64,000 nucleotides of DNA from Coniella vitis (taxonomy: Eukaryota > Ascomycota > Sordariomycetes > Diaporthales > Schizoparmaceae). Shown here in pieces: positions 58,601 to 64,000 of the stretch (the stretch's first letter is position 1; each line of letters starts with the position of its first letter). The position numbers and the translations under genes were made by a program. The notes under the pieces are model-generated. The model had not been told where the DNA came from. It saw only the letters and a program-made list of their open reading frames with translations, and made no database searches. The stretch is from the NCBI GenBank assembly GCA_011317545.1, contig WUJK01000014.1, positions 992,001-1,056,000 on the forward strand. Reading direction: 5' to 3'.

Positions 58601-61600
58601 CTTATAAGCTAGGAGTATACCTTATTATATAAAATAGTATTATCCTATAAATACTAGAGCTCCTCTTATATAAAAACCTCGCTACTTATTAATAATAGCT
58701 TATTATATATTATAATTTAGCTTATCTCTATTAATAATAAAAGCTGGATTTACCTACCGGCGAAGTATTTATTAGATATATTATATAATATATCCTACTC
58801 CCTCCTCGAAAGGGCGTTTAAATACTCGCTAGCTACTCTCGTATAGTAGATTAAATAATATCGAAAACGAGCTATCGTTTCGAACTAGCGGACCTACCTC
58901 TCGGTAAAACGCTATAATATTATAAAATATTCGAGGTTCTTATAATCCGAGTAAATTATAAATAATAATATAATACCCCTAAACTTTATATCCTATACTC
59001 TTAAGTAATTAATAATAATTAATAGTTCCTTATTATAAATCTTATAATTATACTTTATAGGGCTTAAATAATATAAGTAATATACTACCGGGCGGAGGAT
59101 ATTATACTTATCCCTCTAAGAAAGATAGCCGCTTAATAAATAATTAGAATAATCCGCTTTTAATATTATCTCCTTATCCGGATCCTATTAGGCGAGTATA
59201 GGCTTATTAATAAAAAAACGCTTTAGCTATTCGAATATAGCTTCTTCCTATTCCCTAAACCTAAATAAGACCCCCTTTTTAGTTAAGGCTAGGAGGGGCC
59301 TTACGATTTCGGAATAATTAGCGATAAATTAATAATAGAAGTTTATAAATCCTAGGAAGCTATAAACTCCCTTAACCGTTTTCGGAGCCTCCTAATTGTA
59401 TATAATATATACCTTCTCGGGGTTTATATAAATCCCTACCCCTGCTTCGATAATAAAGCTTAGGTATTTCGTCTCGGTTACGCTAAATTCGTACTTAGTA
59501 ATATCTAAATTTAGATCTATTATTTCGAAAGCGTATAATACTAGCTTTACCTTTACTCGGTAATCTTTAGCTATACCGTCGGTATATACTAGAATATTAT
59601 CGATATAAGCTAAATAAAAGATATTTAGATAGAGGCGTAGAATATTATTAATATAGCGCTAGAACGTTATAGGAGCGCTTATAAGTCCGAACGGGGTTAT
59701 TAGCTATTCGAAAAGGCTATACCTTATATAAAAGGCGGTCTTCTATTTATCTCCTTCCTTAATATAAAGCTTATAAAATACTACTTATATATCGAGCTTA
59801 GTAAAATAATTAGTATTTATAATATTAGATAAGGTTTCTTTAATAAGGGGGAGCGGGTAGCGGTTAGCTTCCGAAATAGCGTTAAATATACGGTAATTTA
59901 TATAAAAACAGAGGCTACCCCCTAATTTTTTAATAAAGATTATAGGAGCTCCTATTAAGGAGCTATTAGCTTTAATATAGCTTATATCGAATAGTTCGGT
60001 AAGAATCTTCCTTAATATAATAAGTTCTTCTCTAGATATCCCGTATAACGGGCCTTATAAGGCGTTTATAATAAACCTATCTACCTTTTTATATAGCCGA
60101 ATCTTATAATCCGCTCCCTCTTTATATAGCGGTAGTACGGAAGCTATATCCTTATTAAAGAGGTTCCGGAACTTATAATACTCTAAGGGGAGTTTCTCGT
60201 TAACCGAGGATTCTATTTTCGGTAATAAGGCTTTAATAATATCGGCTATTATAATATTAAAGAATACTATTTAAATAGTATTTAAGCGTTTTATATACTA
60301 AACTTCGCTTTAAATAATAAGGGTATTAATAGATATATAATTAAAGTTCTTAGGGCTATATCCTTATTCCTAAACCTTTAATCCTCCTATTTATCCGATA
60401 TTTAAGCGGTATTTATAAGTTATATATATTACCCTCTCTCTTTCTACCTAAGGTTTTCCTAAAATAAGGTTATACTAAAGGCGGGGGATTATATAAGCCT
60501 AAATATAATATAAATACCCGTTTAAGTTTATATTAAGGTAGGTTATATAGCGGATAATAGGCTATTTATACGATATTCTCTCCCTTAACGATTAATAAAG
60601 GGTCCTAAGCGGGATAAGTATATATAGAAGTCTTAACTTATATATAAGCGTTTCGCTTATAATAGAATAATAGTTATAATTAGAATTAATAAGTATTAGG
60701 ATAAATAGAGTTAAATTATAGAATAGGTTTATTATAAAATAGTTTCTATTTATCTAATATTTTACTTCTTATAGGCTAAAGTCGAGACCTATAAGCTCCT
60801 ATATATAATTTTATATAAGAGTAGCTAGTTTTCCTCCTATTCCTCGGTAATATCGTTAAGGTCGATAAAGTTAATATTAGTAATATTAATTTCCATCTCC
60901 TATATAGCTCTTAAGCTAATAAGCGGGCGTATAGGTAGGAAGGGGTAATAAGCGATTCTATAGTTCGAATATCTATACCTATAATAAAGTCCCTACTCTT
61001 TCCTACGCCTAATCTCCGCCTAATTAACCTACCTTATATATTATTTATTAGCTTATAGAGCGTTAATACTAGTTATAATTATATCCCTATCGGGATTTAT
61101 ATAAAGGTTTTATAGTTTCTATCCGTTTCCTCTTATTCGCTAAGTTATTCTAAAGCGCTATATTATAGCTTCGGATAAGTAGCTTAAGGGTAAAGTATAG
61201 CTACTGTCTCGGATAGTAATATAACTTTCTAGCTTAGCCGAGATATAAAACGCTTTCTTTACCTAATCGTTATATATCGACGGTATTTCTATACTAATAA
61301 GCTATATATATAATACGCTACTAATAGCGCCTTTTAGGTATATTAACTTAGCTAAGTCCGGCTATTTTATACCGCCGGAGTTTACTAATAACTTCTCCTA
61401 TTAGGAGAAGAAGTTAGGGAAGGGTTAGCCTCTCTTCTAAATAAAGCTCCGGAGCTTTTAAGAAGTAATAATAGTATAATTCTCGTTATAATATCGGTAG
61501 TAAAGCTATTATAAGAATAAGGAGGGTTTCTAAAGGCTATATTCTCCTCCTACGATATAATAGCTCCTTATTATAACCTTTACGTTTCCCTCTAGGTATT

Positions 61601-62191
61601 TATAGATTTCTTAGAATTTATCTATATAATTCCCGATAAAATAAGTATCTCGGATAAGTTTATACCTTATAATACGCTCTTAAGCTAGGAATTAAATATA
61701 TATACCCTTAAAGTTCGCTAGCTAAGAAAGGGGCTTATATTTAGGTATAACTATATTCTTTAGGGCTTTATCTATATTAATATCGGCGTCTTCTATATCT
61801 TAGGAGGTAGGGGTATAAGTATCTTCTAGTTTATTAGGTACCGGGTTAGAATATTCGGCCGCTAGGTTACTAATACTTATTAGTAGCTCCTATAATAATA
61901 GGCTATAGGATTATTCGATTTTCGTAAATTATATTATAAGCGTTTCTAGGTTTCGTATACTATCTTCGCGCTACTATTATACTATTCCTTTAATAATATA
62001 CCGCTACTCTTCTATTATTTAAATAACTATTTATTATATAATTATTATTATATTATTATTATCGTTATTCGCTTAGATAGGGAATTACCCGAATTACTCG
62101 TTATAAGGGTACGATATCCTAAGGCTATATACTAAATAAATATATAAATACCGTTAGATATATAGGGTAGGTAGAAAAGAAGTTAGTTAAA

Positions 62192-62530
62192 TATAAACGG
62201 GTATTAAGAGAGCGTTTATAGTTTCGATCCTAATTTCTATTATTAACTAACTTAAGGAGAGAAGTAAGGGTAGTATCTATATAATAGCGCGAGAGCTGCT
62301 CTTAAATAGCTCTTATATTTAGAATCCACCTATAGATAGAGTTTTCTATAGGTCTACCGTCGATACGGGTCCTATTACCGATAGTCTTTTATATAGCTTA
62401 TAAGCTGCTCGGAAGACGCTCTTATTTAGCGCTTATATAATACTAGTCTCTAAACGAGAAGGGAATATACTAACTAAGGCTTTATACCCTAGTATACCGA
62501 AGCCGTGCATTTACCCGTAGGCCTATAATA
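62192..62530 (-). repeat. Right LTR of the 7.26-kb gypsy element
   Basis: 339 bp, same length as the left copy. Differences are mainly C/T and G/A transitions, so both copies were mutated but not identically. Confidence 0.92.
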
Positions 62531-62535
62531 ATATA

Positions 62536-64000
62536 TTCCTAGATAATAAGGCTATATAGGTAGCGATATAGATATAATTAGTAGAGTTATTTTTAATATT
62601 ATTATAAGGTACTATTATATATTAGTAGAATATAGAGCTATCGCTTACCGAACGTTATTCCTTATTTAACTATAATATTATTAAGATTATAATATTATTA
62701 ATTAAATACTTTACTATAAATACTATAGCAGAGGGCTATAGGGTTACGTGATATAGGTCCAGTAGTAGCCTATACGCAGGCTTATAACTTATATCTATAG
62801 CTAGCTATTCGAGCTAGCCGTAGCTAGTTAGTTTCCTCTATACGTACGTATTTAATTAAGATATTACTATATATATTACCGCTTCTATAAGTAGTAGCTA
62901 CGATATTATATTATACGCTATTATATTAACGACGTTAAATTAGCCCTTAAATAAGGGCGAGACTTAATACCCCGACGGAGTATAAAAGCTTACGTATAAT
63001 ACGCCGCCGATTATATAAAAGCAATACTAACTCGATAAACGAATTAATCGGTTAAATCCCTTAAATAAGCCTCGCGCCGTAAAAACCTATACTTCCCTAT
63101 ATATATACTAGAAGCTACGTACTACTAATATAAATACTCGACGTATTATATATAGCTTATCTCCTATTAAATTAAGTATTAGCTACCCTCCTATTTCTAG
63201 GCCTAATACTAAGAGCGTTATTACTAGCCTAGTATATAATATTGCGATATATATTAATTAGAATATCGCTTAGCTAAGCGGATAATATTAGTTAGGGGAT
63301 ATCGAGGAAGTATTAGAGTTTAAGCTGGAAACTTACTTACCTATTGCTTAAAAGCAACGGGAACCCTATAAAGTTAATTATATTTATAGTTATAGATAAA
63401 AACTAGAATACTAAAAGGAAAAAGGAAGGAATTAAGTTTAGTTTAATTCCTAAATATAATCTTATTTGGAAATATATCTTAAATACTATTAAGATTCTAC
63501 TTATTAGATACTTTCTTATATCCTATTACTTTGCCTATTAAAACCCTAATATTCTAAACTTCTTTTCTAAGGGTATAAACCGGTAAGAATAAGAGTACTA
63601 TCTATATAACGCTCTTCTCGTATTAATCGCGCTAATACTACGCTAATATAGCGAATTTTCTTAGAATCTCTAAATATAGCTATTATAACTAAATAACGCC
63701 TTTATAAAGAGGCTAAAGTAGACGTATTACTACGCCTTTAAGATATTAAGCAGCGTTTATATACTAAACGTATACGCTTAGCGTAAGGAAATAAATCCTC
63801 CGATTATATCTACCTATTACTAGCTAGTTATAAGGTTTCTTCCTCGTTTATAATACTTCTATATAGTAATTTATTACTTATAAATAGAGCTATACCTACT
63901 CTTTCTAAACCTAATAATTCTTTATCTATCTCTTAATCGGAAAGTACTATTAATATTATATTTCTTACCCTTTTATATAATATACCGAATCTAATATATA
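62536..64000. mobile_element. Right part of the older RIP'd repeat (runs off the window)
   Basis: AT-rich DNA with RIP scars, continuing the interrupted unit. A second protein-like plus-strand frame runs near 63,650-63,990 (KEAKVDVLLRL, SSDYIYLLLASYKVSSS), unidentified. Parts (62,741-62,775 and 63,340-63,480) retain CpA/TpG. Confidence 0.6.

Larger units (their letters stand above)
55269..62530 (-). mobile_element. RIP-degraded Ty3/gypsy LTR retrotransposon (7.26 kb)
   Basis: Two 339-bp LTRs, ATATA duplications at 55264-55268 and 62531-62535, and a G-run purine tract next to the left LTR (55608-55620) define the element and its minus orientation. Reverse transcriptase is readable near 59,570-59,810: TKLDI, KEGDK.KTAFYIRYSLFE, TPFGLISAPITF and YIDN (from YIDD), then ILVYTDG. 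The interior has almost no CpA/TpG and very many TAA/TAG. About 2 kb between the integrase area and the left LTR hold repetitive (ACC/GCT)-type codons that could be a third reading frame. Inactive. Confidence 0.92.
54640..62751 (+). pseudogene. RIP'd ORF split by the LTR element
   Basis: From about 54,640 one plus-strand frame reads as protein, broken only by TAG/TAA, for example 'NIGRYFTNFKTRLDNFN' and 'LLKYEEVSIFDPEYPNLF'. It reaches the ATATA target site (codon ATA at 55266-55268). After removing the LTR element and one ATATA copy, the same frame continues at 62,536 for 71 codons to a TGA at 62,749 ('NIELSLTERYSLFNYN'). No protein family was recognised; a retroelement gag or other TE protein is likely. 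Confidence 0.65.

Noticed and set aside
55269..62530. CRISPR-like or other regularly spaced repeats in the AT-rich blocks
   Set aside because: The only long direct repeats are the LTR pair; no spaced short repeats, and the organism is a eukaryote.
28340..64000. Giant Starship-type transposon carrying the island
   Set aside because: No DUF3435 tyrosine-recombinase captain gene or matching long-range boundaries are visible in the window.

Overview
The window is nuclear DNA from a filamentous ascomycete, most likely a Sordariomycete. Genes carry short GT-AG introns. A Gα subunit reads almost residue for residue like Neurospora GNA-1. Repeats bear the CpA-to-TpA / TpG-to-TpA scars of repeat-induced point mutation (RIP).

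Region 1 (1-28 kb) is a conserved housekeeping block. In order it holds the 3' end of a GPI ethanolamine-phosphate transferase (LAS21/GPI7 type), condensin subunit YCG1/CND3 (-), the four-RRM ribosome-biogenesis protein NOP4 (+), URB2 (-), a two-exon MIC10 (+), a DUF1771-Smr protein ending in a CaaX box (-), a group I Gα gene with a 6.5-kb upstream gap (+), an intron-containing tRNA-Asp (-), and a DUF3716 protein (+). NOP4 and URB2 both serve large-subunit rRNA maturation and lie tail to tail.

Region 2 (28.3-34.6 kb) is a RIP-degraded Ty3/gypsy retrotransposon on the minus strand. Its two LTRs can be aligned to show the RIP changes directly, and a RIP-free insert of about 180 bp sits inside it.

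Region 3 (35-48 kb) is an accessory island: an APH/choline-kinase-like gene, a seven-exon FAD monooxygenase converging on a four-exon cytochrome P450, and two small divergent kinase-like genes with long empty spacers. The oxidase pair could belong to a small metabolic cluster, but no backbone synthase is visible here.

Region 4 (48.3-64 kb) is mostly mobile DNA: a Tc1/mariner element with TIRs and a TA duplication, a second tRNA-Asp with a different intron, a frameshifted gypsy reverse-transcriptase remnant, one intact mitochondrial-type PP2C gene, and a large RIP'd block. In that block a 7.26-kb gypsy element with 339-bp LTRs and an ATATA target duplication interrupts an older RIP'd reading frame.

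Exon limits were worked out by hand from splice sites, reading frame and family similarity. No alignment or database search was run.
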